Below the pieces are notes generated by a model, which was not told where the DNA came from, made no database searches, and saw only the letters and a list, made by a program, of their open reading frames with translations. A stretch of DNA of 43,436 nucleotides, from contig DFOA01000001.1 of assembly GCA_002381185.1 (NCBI GenBank), positions 1 through 43,436 of the forward strand, read 5' to 3'. This document shows, one piece after another, positions 25,607 to 32,929 of this stretch (position 1 is the stretch's first letter; each line of letters starts with the position of its first letter). Origin of the DNA: Firmicutes bacterium UBA3553 (GTDB taxonomy: Bacteria; Bacillota; Clostridia; Tissierellales; Sedimentibacteraceae). The position numbers and the translations under genes are program-made.

Positions 25607-26437
25607 TTACACTGCTATAGGAACCTTCACTTTAAACGGATTGTATTCATAGTTAATCAGTTTAAAGCTGTCTACCGTAAAATCATAAAAGCTTTCTATG
25701 GATTTATCTATTTCAAGAATAGGAGCATCGTGCCCTTCCTTTTCTATAAGCTCTTCTATAATGGGAACATGCCTGTCGTAAATATGTGCATCTGCGATGA
25801 CGTGAACAAGCTCTCCTGCTTGCAGACCGCTTATATGAGCCATCATATGTACCAAAATCGAATATTGAACAACATTCCAGTTATTAGCTGCCAGGACATC
25901 CTGTGAGCGTTGATTTAATATTGCATTTAATTTGTTGCCTGATACATTGAATGTCATGCTGTAAGCACATGGGTAAAGATTCATCTCGTGAAGATCCTGA
26001 AAATTATAAATATTTGTCATGATTCTTCTGCTGACAGGATTGTTTTTCAAATCATAAATAACCCTGTCAACCTGATCAAATTCACCTTCCTTATACTTGT
26101 GCTTAATACCGAGCTGATATCCGTAAGCCTTGCCTATGGAGCCTGTTTCATCTGCCCATGAATCCCATATGTGGCTGTTTAAATCATTTACATTGTTGGA
26201 TTTTTTCTGCCATATCCAGAGAAGTTCATCAACAGCAGCAGTGAAATTTGTTTTTCTTAATGTTAAAATAGGAAAGCTTTCCTGTAAATCATATCTGTTA
26301 ACTATTCCGAATTTTTTTATGGTGTGAGCCGGTGTGCCGTCCTCCCATCTTGGCCTTACGTCATAATCTGTGTCCCACACGCCATTTGCCAGTATATCCT
26401 TGCATGTTTGTATAAATATTTTATCTGCTGTACTCAT
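25607..26437 (-). CDS. thyA: thymidylate synthase, B. subtilis ThyA / phage phi3T type
   Basis: Protein of 276 residues converting dUMP to dTMP with methylene-THF. ELLWIWQKKSNNVNDLN and HIWDSWADETG are substrate-site segments; LYPCAYSMTF holds the catalytic Cys, NQRSQDVLAANNWNVVQYS holds the phosphate-binding Arg and the uracil-contacting Asn, and IADAHIYDRH the C-terminal Asp/His/Tyr. The common form has PCH after the prolines; here PCAY, as in the B. subtilis ThyA/phi3T branch, which the ends VRPRWEDGTPAHT and INYEYNPFKVKVPIAV also match from memory. ATG follows CAGGAGGCGCTC. First gene of the thyA-folA operon, with its own promoter at 26465-26493. Confidence 0.94.
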   Translation of the reverse strand: MSTADKIFIQTCKDILANGVWDTDYDVRPRWEDGTPAHTIKKFGIVNRYDLQESFPILTLRKTNFTAAVDELLWIWQKKSNNVNDLNSHIWDSWADETGSIGKAYGYQLGIKHKYKEGEFDQVDRVIYDLKNNPVSRRIMTNIYNFQDLHEMNLYPCAYSMTFNVSGNKLNAILNQRSQDVLAANNWNVVQYSILVHMMAHISGLQAGELVHVIADAHIYDRHVPIIEELIEKEGHDAPILEIDKSIESFYDFTVDSFKLINYEYNPFKVKVPIAV

Positions 26438-26464
26438 GAGCGCCTCCTGTTATTTTTATACCTT

Positions 26465-26493
26465 ATTATATATTAGAAATCAAATCATTACAA
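26465..26493 (-). promoter_or_regulatory. promoter of thyA-folA
   Basis: Minus strand: TTGTAA, 17-base spacer, TATAAT, 28 bases before the ATG, directly after the preceding gene's terminator. Confidence 0.75.
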
Positions 26494-26503
26494 GGTAAAA
26501 GGC

Positions 26504-26526
26504 AAAAAAACAGGAACTTGCGTTCC
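26504..26526 (-). terminator. terminator of the small hypothetical gene
   Basis: GGAAC (26513-26517) and GTTCC (26522-26526) close a four-base loop; the minus-strand exit is TGTTTTTTT. It lies three bases past the stop codon. Confidence 0.8.
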
Positions 26527-26528
26527 CT

Positions 26529-26723
26529 TTATTTCAAAGAATTTTGATTTATAAAATTCTTTATTTGCATTTTCTGTTCAAAGCCTTTTACTCTCAAAGC
26601 TTCGGAATCTTCACTTTCAAAATTTTTAAAGTAAATACACATTTCACCGTCTTTAGTGTCATCATATCGTATGCAGCGGAATCCATCATCATACATCTTT
26701 TTTATTTTCTCAAATTCGTTCAT
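26529..26723 (-). CDS. small hypothetical protein, 64 residues
   Basis: I do not recognise it. It is an acidic/basic mixed protein (MNEFEKIKKMYDDGFRCI, then KDGEMCIYFKNF), probably alpha-beta and cytosolic, with two Cys but no metal-site pattern. A convincing ribosome site (AAGGGGAG) precedes the ATG and a clean terminator follows the stop, which together support a real gene rather than a chance frame. A weak promoter (TTTGGA, 17 bases, TATATA on the minus strand) lies upstream. It sits between thyA and a HAD phosphatase gene but is transcribed separately from both. Confidence 0.65.
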   Translation of the reverse strand: MNEFEKIKKMYDDGFRCIRYDDTKDGEMCIYFKNFESEDSEALRVKGFEQKMQIKNFINQNSLK

Positions 26724-26790
26724 AATACACTCCCCTTATGTTATATATACATATTATTACCCTACTTCCAAAAATTATGACTAAATTTGA

Positions 26791-26833
26791 GAAAAAAAAT
26801 AAGCCTGTGAATTACATGGTAATTCATAGGCTA
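26791..26833 (-). terminator. terminator of the HAD phosphatase gene
   Basis: AGCCTGTGAATTA (from 26802) pairs with TAATTCATAGGCT (to 26832), and the minus-strand exit is a run of eight T. The stem includes the stop codon of the gene. Confidence 0.88.
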
Positions 26834-27595
26834 AGCAGTCCATAATTCTCTTACCTCATAGCTTCCATCGTCTAATGACATGAGAACTTCGTCATCAAAC
26901 AAAGAATCAATTGTTGGAATTATTACATTGGCAACATCCTTTAAATTAATTTTGCAGCTTACACCGGATAGAACGCCCACACCGATGGCTCCAGAATTTT
27001 GAGCAAATACCATATCGTTGTAGGAATCCCCCACTATTGCAACTTCACTTGGAGCTAATCCGTACATACTGCAAAATCTCATGCACATGTCCTTATTTGG
27101 TTTTTGCTTCATGATACCATCATTAGAACCGACAAAATCAAAGCAATCATTGAGATTCAATTTGTTAATCATGTGCATTGCCGACTGATGTGAATCTGCC
27201 GTTGCCAAACCCATTTTAATTCCCTTTGAACTTAAATAATTGTACAATGCTCTTATATCTGTCATTTCTTTAAATTCAACATCATCTCTCAATACTTCTT
27301 TCCTTATTAATTCTACCACATGAGATTGAAATCCGCATAAATCAATGTTTCTGTATTTGTTCAAAACAAAATGCAGTTCTGCTGCCAGGTCCTCGTGAGA
27401 TCTGTAAGCCAGCGCTCCAAAAGGCTCTGCTCCGTTTTCTGTAATTCCGATTGATTTCTTAAGCTCTTCAAAGAGCTTCTCATCCTTTAAGTCGTATTCA
27501 TCCATTATTAATTTGATTGTTTTTATTCCGGCATCTCTCCATAAAGAAAAGTCTATTAATGTGCCATCCTTGTCAAACAATATACCCTTAATCAT
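26831..27595 (-). CDS. HAD family hydrolase, phosphoglycolate phosphatase-like
   Basis: Protein of 254 residues. Motif I is LFDKDGTLIDF (nucleophile Asp8 and acid/base Asp10), motif II lies near GLATADSH with the Ser/Thr role, motif III is the Lys in KQKPNKDM, and motif IV is IVGDSYNDMVFAQNSGA. A helical cap of about 85 residues lies between motifs I and II (subfamily IA). The family dephosphorylates small sugar phosphates; the substrate cannot be read from the sequence. ATG follows GGTGATAAT, a modest ribosome site. It is a single gene, divergent from the cis-prenyltransferase gene, with a strong terminator overlapping the stop. Confidence 0.87.
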   Translation of the reverse strand: MIKGILFDKDGTLIDFSLWRDAGIKTIKLIMDEYDLKDEKLFEELKKSIGITENGAEPFGALAYRSHEDLAAELHFVLNKYRNIDLCGFQSHVVELIRKEVLRDDVEFKEMTDIRALYNYLSSKGIKMGLATADSHQSAMHMINKLNLNDCFDFVGSNDGIMKQKPNKDMCMRFCSMYGLAPSEVAIVGDSYNDMVFAQNSGAIGVGVLSGVSCKINLKDVANVIIPTIDSLFDDEVLMSLDDGSYEVRELWTA

Positions 27596-27810
27596 ATTAT
27601 CACCTATAACCTTCCTTTTTTTATTTCAACTATATAATATATTTCCTTTGTAATAAACAAAATGTTCCTCTGTAAAATCTGCGTAAAGGAAAATAATAAA
27701 CCTTAAAAACAATGGGAGTATTATTATATTTTAATGAACGTCAAATGTGACAGGAATAATTTTCTATTTCCCGTCAATAATATCATCATTCAGACAGAAA
27801 GGGGAGTTTT

Positions 27811-28449
27811 ATGAGAGTACCTAGACACATTGGCCTTATTCCGGACGGAAACAGAAGATGGGCTTCAGATAAAGGGCTTCAAAAACAGCAAGGCTATGAA
27901 TACGGACTTGATCCAGGCCTTCAAGCCTTAAAGCTTGCACAGGAATATGGAATCGATGAAATTACATATTATGGTTTTACAACAGACAATTGCAAAAGAC
28001 CAAAAATTCAAATTGAAGCATTTATAAGGTCATGCGTGGATGCAGTAAATTTAATATCAAATGAAAATGTATCACTTCTTGTAATTGGCAATACTAATTC
28101 TGCAATGTTTCCAAAAGAGTTATTACAATATACCAAGAGAACAAATATAGGCGCAGGAGGTACCAGGGTTAACTTTTTAGTCAATTATGGCTGGGACTGG
28201 GATATTTCCAATCTAACCGGCAGCGCAAACCGGAAAAGTATCATGGACAGCCTGCATTCAAGAGATATTTCCAGAATTGATTTAATATTGAGATGGGGCG
28301 GACGAAAAAGGTTGTCCGGATTTCTCCCCGTTCAATCAGTTTATTCAGATATATATACAATTGATGATATGTGGCCCGATTTCAAGCCTGAACAATTTCA
28401 CAACGCAATGAAGTGGTACGACATGCAGGATGTAACTTTGGGAGGGTAA
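27811..28449 (+). CDS. divergent short cis-prenyltransferase (undecaprenyl diphosphate synthase family)
   Basis: Protein of 212 residues, against about 240-250 for UppS. HIGLIPDGNRRWA contains the catalytic Asp12; YYGFTTDNCKRP matches the FSTENWKRP motif; RVNFLVNYGW matches the NYGGR region; DLILRWGGRKRLSGFLPVQS matches the DLxIRTSGExRLSNFLLWQ substrate site. In the last, the conserved Glu after GG is Arg, Asn is Gly and Trp is Val. It condenses isopentenyl units onto an allylic diphosphate if active; product length is unknown. It is not in the usual uppS-cdsA-dxr operon, so it is probably a paralogue. ATG follows AGAAAGGGGAG. Ended by the hairpin at 28453-28495. Confidence 0.8.
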   Translation: MRVPRHIGLIPDGNRRWASDKGLQKQQGYEYGLDPGLQALKLAQEYGIDEITYYGFTTDNCKRPKIQIEAFIRSCVDAVNLISNENVSLLVIGNTNSAMFPKELLQYTKRTNIGAGGTRVNFLVNYGWDWDISNLTGSANRKSIMDSLHSRDISRIDLILRWGGRKRLSGFLPVQSVYSDIYTIDDMWPDFKPEQFHNAMKWYDMQDVTLGG

Positions 28450-28452
28450 AAA

Positions 28453-28495
28453 CAAAAGCCTTATTAATGAAAGTCATTATTAAGGCTTAATTTTG
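28453..28495. terminator. bidirectional terminator between converging genes
   Basis: AGCCTTATTAATG (28457-28469) pairs with CATTATTAAGGCT (28475-28487) with two mismatches, flanked by CAAAA and TTTTG. T runs leave on both strands (TTTTG on plus, TTTTGTTTTT on minus), serving the prenyltransferase and yhbY genes. Confidence 0.8.
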
Positions 28496-28502
28496 TTCTA
28501 AA

Positions 28503-28793
28503 TTACTTCGGCAAATTTATTTGTTTTTCTTTTGATTCTCTGTATAAGACAAATTTGTTGCCTATACTTTGTACATATTCTGCTCTGACTGCTGCAGCTA
28601 TTTCATTGGCAGTATCCTTTGCTTCCAGCATACTGTTGTTTAATATGCTTATTTTAATCAATTCTCTTGCTTCCAGTGCATCATCAATTTGCTTTATAAC
28701 ATTTTCTGTTACTCCGCCCTTGCCAATCTGCATTATTGAATCAATTCCGTTAGCCAGAGACTTTAAATAGCTTCTTTGCTTTCCTGTTAACAT
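28503..28793 (-). CDS. yhbY: YhbY family CRM-domain RNA-binding protein
   Basis: Protein of 96 residues, one CRM domain. MLTGKQRSYLKSLA at the start, IGKGGVTENVI (the GxxG-like KH-type loop) near 23-33 and ALEARELIKI are the family's standard blocks. Known members bind pre-50S particles and help ribosome assembly. A normal-length, intact copy. ATG is preceded by CAGGAGGATAA. It lies 49 bases after obgE in the same direction, so it is the last gene of the rplU-prp-rpmA-obgE-yhbY set, which fits a ribosome-assembly role. Confidence 0.93.
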   Translation of the reverse strand: MLTGKQRSYLKSLANGIDSIMQIGKGGVTENVIKQIDDALEARELIKISILNNSMLEAKDTANEIAAAVRAEYVQSIGNKFVLYRESKEKQINLPK

Positions 28794-28842
28794 TTATCCT
28801 CCTGTTTACTTTCAAGAGACAGATGAAACGTCCCCCTGTCTT

Positions 28843-30117
28843 CTAGTCCACAAAATCAAATTCTATTCCGCAGACGTTTATGAGATCTCCTTCTTTTGCA
28901 CCAAGTTCTCTTAATTTTTCTATAACACCTTTATCAATAAGAACTTTTTGGAAATTACTGAATGATTCAAAATCATCAAAGTTTGTTGAACCAACGAGTC
29001 TTTCCAGGAAGTCACCTTCTGCAAGATAATAACCGTCTTCTTTAGAAACAACAATCGTGTCTCTTTCTTTTTTATCAAGGAAGCTTCCAACTTCTTCTTC
29101 ATCAACAAATTCAATTTCTTCCTCAATCTGCAGAAGTCTTTCGTATGCTCTTTTCTTTAAAGCATCAAGACCCTCTCCTGTTGCTGCTGAAACTTCAATT
29201 ATTTCGTAATCTTCAGAAAATTCTTTTTTAATCTTTTCTAAGTTTTCCTGTGCCTGAGGCAAATCCAATTTATTAAGAACTATTATCTGTTCTTTTTCTG
29301 ACAGCAGTTCGCTGTATTGCTTCAACTCTTCATTTATCTTGTAAAAATCATCTACGGGGTCCCTGTCCTCTTGTCCGGATGCATCAATTACGTGCAGAAG
29401 AAGCCTGGTTCTTTCCACATGTCTTAAAAATTCAAGTCCTAATCCTGCACCCTCAGATGCACCTTCAATAAGTCCCGGTATATCTGCCATGACATAGCTG
29501 TGGCCTTCTCCAATGCTTACAACGCCCAGATTCGGCTTTAGTGTTGTAAAGTGATAATTTGCAATTTTAGGCTTTGCACTCGTTATTGATGCCAATATAG
29601 TTGATTTTCCCACATTAGGAAAACCGATTAAACCAACATCAGCCAGCAGCTTGAGTTCAAGTATAATTTCTCTGGATTCTCCCTTTGTTCCGGGCTCTGC
29701 AAAACGAGGGGTACGTCTTATGGATGTTGCAAATTTTGCATTTCCTTTACCTCCATGTCCTCCTCTTGCCACTACATATGACTGGCCGTTTGTTTTTAAA
29801 TCTGCCAGCACAATTCCCGTTTCTTCATCTTTGACAAGGGTTCCCGTTGGTACTCTTAATATAAGATCCTTTCCATCGGAACCGTATTGTTTTTTTCCTC
29901 TTCCATCTTCACCATTTTCGGCTTGATAGTGTCTTTTATATCTGAAATCCATCAATGTTCGAAGGCCCTCATCAGCAACCAATATTATGCTGCCCCCGTC
30001 ACCGCCGTCGCCGCCGGCCGGACCGCCCATTGGTACATACTTTTCGCGCCTGAATGCAACGCTGCCATTTCCGCCCTTACCGGCTTTAACACTAATTTTT
30101 GCTATATCTACAAACAT
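28843..30117 (-). CDS. obgE: Obg family GTPase
   Basis: Protein of 424 residues. The Gly-rich Obg fold fills 1-158 (VKAGKGGNGSVAFRREKYV; GGPAGGDGGDGG). The G domain has G1 GFPNVGKST near 165, switch I THFTTL-like HFTTLKPNLG, G3 DIPGLIEGASEGAGLG, G4 NKLD and G5 SAATGEG. The C-terminal OCT domain (about 345-424) is present, as in Gram-positive Obg. It binds the 50S subunit and couples ribosome assembly to GTP and (p)ppGpp and, in spore formers, to the stress response. ATG follows AAGGTTGGGATAAA. It is separated from rpmA by a hairpin and a GGGGAC palindrome, so its level may be set apart from the ribosomal proteins. Confidence 0.97.
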   Translation of the reverse strand: MFVDIAKISVKAGKGGNGSVAFRREKYVPMGGPAGGDGGDGGSIILVADEGLRTLMDFRYKRHYQAENGEDGRGKKQYGSDGKDLILRVPTGTLVKDEETGIVLADLKTNGQSYVVARGGHGGKGNAKFATSIRRTPRFAEPGTKGESREIILELKLLADVGLIGFPNVGKSTILASITSAKPKIANYHFTTLKPNLGVVSIGEGHSYVMADIPGLIEGASEGAGLGLEFLRHVERTRLLLHVIDASGQEDRDPVDDFYKINEELKQYSELLSEKEQIIVLNKLDLPQAQENLEKIKKEFSEDYEIIEVSAATGEGLDALKKRAYERLLQIEEEIEFVDEEEVGSFLDKKERDTIVVSKEDGYYLAEGDFLERLVGSTNFDDFESFSNFQKVLIDKGVIEKLRELGAKEGDLINVCGIEFDFVD

Positions 30118-30140
30118 TTTATCCCAACCTTTTCTATTTT

Positions 30141-30196
30141 GGGGACATTCCCATAAGCTTACTTCAGAGACTAACTCTACTTAGGGGTGTGTCCCC
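30141..30196. repeat. REP-like imperfect palindrome with GGGGAC ends
   Basis: Left arm GGGGACATTCCCATAAG and the reverse complement of the right arm GGGGACACACCCCTAAG match at most positions, with a short inner AGAG/CTCT stem. Ends of this type are known for RAYT-associated REP repeats in Firmicutes. Located between rpmA and obgE. Confidence 0.55.
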
Positions 30197-30212
30197 TACC
30201 TTGAAACAACAA

Positions 30213-30233
30213 CACCTACCGTTAAGGTAGGTG
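30213..30233 (-). terminator. hairpin between rpmA and obgE
   Basis: CACCTACC (30213-30220) and GGTAGGTG (30226-30233) form a strong GC-containing stem with a five-base loop. The minus-strand exit TTGTTGTTTC has few consecutive T, so it is likely a partial terminator or RNA-processing site. Confidence 0.55.
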
Positions 30234-30242
30234 CTATGTTTA

Positions 30243-30536
30243 TTATGCTTCTAATTCACAAGGATATACACTAACTTGCTTTCTTGTTTTGTCTTTTCTT
30301 TCGAACTTAACTTTACCGCTTACCATTGCAAACAATGTATCATCGCTTCCGATGCCTACATTCAAACCAGGATGAAGCTTAGTTCCTCTTTGCCTTACAA
30401 GAATATTTCCTGCCAATACGAATTGACCGTCAGTTCTCTTTACTCCAAGTCTTTTAGCATTGCTGTCACGACCGTTTTTTGAGCTACCTACACCTTTTTT
30501 ATGTGCGAATAACTGTAAGTTTAATTTCAATAACAT
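30243..30536 (-). CDS. rpmA: 50S ribosomal protein L27
   Basis: Protein of 97 residues. It begins MLLKLNLQLFAHKKGVGSS: the stretch before AHKKG is the N-terminal extension found in Firmicutes L27, removed after LQ(F/L)F by the protease Prp, whose gene is the next one upstream. The mature protein then starts with the flexible tail that reaches the peptidyl transferase centre. NGRDSNAKRLGVKRTDGQFV and ILVRQRGTKLHPGLNVGIG are standard L27 blocks. The Leu in place of the first Phe of the usual LQFF site is a small variation. It begins two bases after the prp stop codon, with AGGAGGTGTAAAC as ribosome site, so the two are coupled. Confidence 0.97.
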   Translation of the reverse strand: MLLKLNLQLFAHKKGVGSSKNGRDSNAKRLGVKRTDGQFVLAGNILVRQRGTKLHPGLNVGIGSDDTLFAMVSGKVKFERKDKTRKQVSVYPCELEA

Positions 30537-30538
30537 GT

Positions 30539-30868
30539 TTACACCTCCTCAAATTTAAGTGTAATATAATCACTGTAATCTTCCAGTAATAATTCAATTC
30601 CTACTATGAAGCTTCTGTATATAACATCAGTCTTATCATTGTTTACCAAAGTCCTCAAACTCATAAATCCTGTCTCTTCATCAACACCATAACTTATATT
30701 TTCCGGTTCAATTCCTGCTACTAAGTTAATAGAGTTAAGAGCTGTGTAAGACAATATGGAAACCGATGCACACACTATGTCCATTCCTTCTTCAGCATAA
30801 CCTGAATGTCCTTCAACTATAAAACCGTTGATTATTGATTTGGCTCTATATATACTGACTGTAATCAT
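30539..30868 (-). CDS. prp: ribosomal-processing cysteine protease Prp (YsxB)
   Basis: Protein of 109 residues. GHSGYAEEGMDIVCASVS contains the catalytic His (near 22) and Cys (near 34) in the fixed spacing of the family. Known role, from the S. aureus enzyme: it removes the N-terminal extension of L27, which is needed for ribosome assembly. The extension is visible on the adjacent rpmA product. The gene lies between rplU (stop 3 bases before) and rpmA (2 bases after), the conserved order in Firmicutes. Length is normal. Confidence 0.94.
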   Translation of the reverse strand: MITVSIYRAKSIINGFIVEGHSGYAEEGMDIVCASVSILSYTALNSINLVAGIEPENISYGVDEETGFMSLRTLVNNDKTDVIYRSFIVGIELLLEDYSDYITLKFEEV

Positions 30869-30871
30869 ATA

Positions 30872-31183
30872 CTAACCAACAATTTTTTCAATTTTAACTT
30901 GTGTATATGGTTGACGGTGACCTTGTTTCTTTCTGTAGTCTTTTTTTGCTTTATACTTGAAAATGATTATTTTCTTAGCCTTGTCTTGTTTTTCAACCAA
31001 TCCTTCAACTACTGCTCCATCAACATATGGTTTACCAACATTCAATTTTCCTTCTTCGGCAACAAGTAAAACTTTATCAAATTTTACTGTTTCTCCGTCA
31101 GCAATGTTTAATTTTTCAACTCTTATAACATCGCCTTCCTGAACTCTGTATTGTTTTCCACCTGTTTCAATAACTGCGTACAT
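30872..31183 (-). CDS. rplU: 50S ribosomal protein L21
   Basis: Protein of 103 residues binding 23S rRNA. MYAVIETGGKQYRVQEGDVI opens the family's beta-barrel; the Lys-rich end KAKKDYRKKQGHRQPYTQVKI is the rRNA-binding extension. Start chosen at the ATG at 31183 after AGAGGAGGTAAATTT; an in-frame start 30 codons upstream would lie in the leader. It is the first gene of the rplU-prp-rpmA-obgE-yhbY unit, expressed from the promoter at 31264-31292 with a structured leader that may give autoregulation. Confidence 0.97.
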   Translation of the reverse strand: MYAVIETGGKQYRVQEGDVIRVEKLNIADGETVKFDKVLLVAEEGKLNVGKPYVDGAVVEGLVEKQDKAKKIIIFKYKAKKDYRKKQGHRQPYTQVKIEKIVG

Positions 31184-31257
31184 AAATTTACCTCCTCTTC
31201 CCAGTCTCGCCATTGCAGGTACTTTTAGTTTTAACCTGATCCGTGCGGCTCTTGCAG
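31184..31257 (-). ncRNA. candidate L21 leader (autoregulatory 5' UTR)
   Basis: About 74 bases between the predicted transcript start and the ATG, unusually G/C-rich for this genome: TGCAAGAGCCGCACGGATC, then ACCTGCAATGGCGAG and GGGAAGAGGAGG. Position and length fit the Firmicutes L21 leader family, in which L21 is thought to bind its own mRNA. Assigned by position and recall; no covariance search was run. Confidence 0.5.
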
Positions 31258-31263
31258 ATATAA

Positions 31264-31292
31264 ATTCTATCAAACATAATTATGTTTGTCAA
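31264..31292 (-). promoter_or_regulatory. rplU promoter with an 18-bp palindrome in its spacer
   Basis: Minus strand: TTGACA, 17-base spacer, TAGAAT. The perfect palindrome CAAACATAATTATGTTTG (31271-31288) covers almost the whole spacer and part of the -35 box. It starts just after the rng stop codon. Confidence 0.8.
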
Positions 31293-31293
31293 C

Positions 31294-32793
31294 TTATTTT
31301 TGCTTAAATATACTATTAATATAATCTGATTTACCCATTTTATCAATAACAATTTCATCTGTGAGAATGGTTTTGTCTTTTAAAAAATATATCTTTATGT
31401 TGTACTTCTGTTCTATTTTGTATATTATGTCCATACAGCTATGGAGTATTTTATTATATAGGAGGTATCCCGTTTTTAGAACAACAGCCTCACAGGATGT
31501 ATTTTTCTTTATTTTTTTAACAATGCTTTCAATCTTAAGGAAAATATGAATTTTGGAGCTTGTTCTTCCGCCTCCTCTGCAATGCTCGCATTCTTCAGTT
31601 ATCAGATTGAAGAAATTCTCCTTGTCCTTCTTTCTGGTTATTTCCATTAAATTGAGCTTAGTCATTCCGACTATATTCGTCTTTGCCTTATCTTCCTTGA
31701 AAACAGATTTTGCTTTGCTAATTATTAGGTTAGTGCTTTCTTTATTTTTGACATCAATGAAATCAACTATAATAATACCGCTTATGTTTCGAAGCTTAAC
31801 CTGCCTGCCTATTTCCTCAAGAGCATGAAGATTTATTGCAAGTGCAGTGTCCTCCATGCTGTCATTTCCCACATACTTTCCGCTGTTAACATCTATTACG
31901 GTCAATGCCTCAGTAACATCGATAAATATTGAGCCGCCGTTATCAAGCTCTATCTTTCTTTCAAACAGCATTTCAAGCTGGTTTTCCACATTAAACATTT
32001 CAAATGCGCTGCTTGACTCTATTATATTGATATTCTTAAGCTCATTTGAATTATATCCTCTAATGAGATTTGCTATTTTTTCCTTTGTCTTTATGTCTTC
32101 AACATAAATTTCAGCCACTGTGGAATCAATGTAATCCAGAAACAGTTTTTCTATCAATGAATTGTTTTTGTATAACAGCTTGGGAGCATATGAATAGTTG
32201 TACTCCTGTTCCATCTGCATAAAAACAGATGAAAGCATGTTGTATTCCTTTTCTATTTCTTCCTTTGGGCAGTCCTTGGAAAATGTACGGAATATCATAC
32301 CGTTTCCGTTTTTCATAATTTCTTTTCCAATTTCCTCAAGCCTTTTCCGTTCATCAGGACTTTTAATTCTCTTAGAAATATTAACTTCAATGCTTCGTGG
32401 TATGAACGCAATGTATTTGCCGGAAAGGGATATATCGGTTGTCACAGCGATGTTTTTCTCTCCCATGGGTTCCCTGACAATTTGAACAAGAAGCTCGTCT
32501 CCCTTTTTCAATACCTTGCTGATGTTTGTAACATCTCTTTTTTTAATATTTTTCTCTTTTAGGAATTTATCTGAAAGCAGGTCATCTAAAAACAAGTATG
32601 CATTTTTTTCAAAGCCAATATTAACAAAAGCAGCTTCCATTCCTGGGAGGATGTTCATGACCTTCCCTTTATAGATATTGCCTATCACACTTTTATTGTC
32701 TTTTTCTTCATGTATGTAATCCATGAGCTTGCCATCCTCTAATATGACGACCTGGTCAAAGAAAATGGAACTGTTAATTAAAACCTGCTTCAT
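31294..32793 (-). CDS. rng: ribonuclease G/E family protein
   Basis: Protein of 499 residues. An S1 RNA-binding domain spans about 35-125 (IGNIYKGKVMNILPGMEAAF). The RNase H-like catalytic part has FIDVTEALTVIDVNSGK and GIIIVDFIDV, with the two metal-binding Asp. CEHCRGGGRTSS near residue 405 is the Zn-link. A short C-terminal small domain follows; there is no degradosome-type tail, so this is RNase G-like in length. It cuts single-stranded AU-rich RNA and helps process rRNA. ATG follows GGGGGTTATT. It lies downstream of the TIGR03960/DUF2344 pair, a common clostridial arrangement, separated by repeat copy B. Confidence 0.93.
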   Translation of the reverse strand: MKQVLINSSIFFDQVVILEDGKLMDYIHEEKDNKSVIGNIYKGKVMNILPGMEAAFVNIGFEKNAYLFLDDLLSDKFLKEKNIKKRDVTNISKVLKKGDELLVQIVREPMGEKNIAVTTDISLSGKYIAFIPRSIEVNISKRIKSPDERKRLEEIGKEIMKNGNGMIFRTFSKDCPKEEIEKEYNMLSSVFMQMEQEYNYSYAPKLLYKNNSLIEKLFLDYIDSTVAEIYVEDIKTKEKIANLIRGYNSNELKNINIIESSSAFEMFNVENQLEMLFERKIELDNGGSIFIDVTEALTVIDVNSGKYVGNDSMEDTALAINLHALEEIGRQVKLRNISGIIIVDFIDVKNKESTNLIISKAKSVFKEDKAKTNIVGMTKLNLMEITRKKDKENFFNLITEECEHCRGGGRTSSKIHIFLKIESIVKKIKKNTSCEAVVLKTGYLLYNKILHSCMDIIYKIEQKYNIKIYFLKDKTILTDEIVIDKMGKSDYINSIFKQK

Positions 32794-32805
32794 AATAACC
32801 CCCAG

Positions 32806-32929
32806 AACGATTTATAGGCAATTGATTTGCCATTGATTAGCAATTAATATTTTAAGTTTTGGCAATTGATTTTTTCCATTGACCATCAATTGCATACCTA
32901 CTGCTTTTCTATTGCCCACCCATTGTTAT
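32806..32929. repeat. inverted-arm element made of 11-bp units (copy B)
   Basis: Left part: CAATTGATTTG, CCATTGATTAG, CAATTAATATT, then a short centre and CAATTGATTTT. Right arm (about 32875-32929): TCCATTGACCA, TCAATTGCATA, CCTACTGCTTT, TCTATTGCCCA, CCCATTGTTAT, matching copy A unit by unit (12673-12727). As in copy A, the last unit contains the TAA stop of the upstream gene, here DUF2344. Confidence 0.72.

Noticed and set aside
31184..31273. 30-residue N-terminal extension of L21
   Set aside because: It covers the leader and promoter -10 box; the ATG at 31183 gives the standard 103-residue protein.
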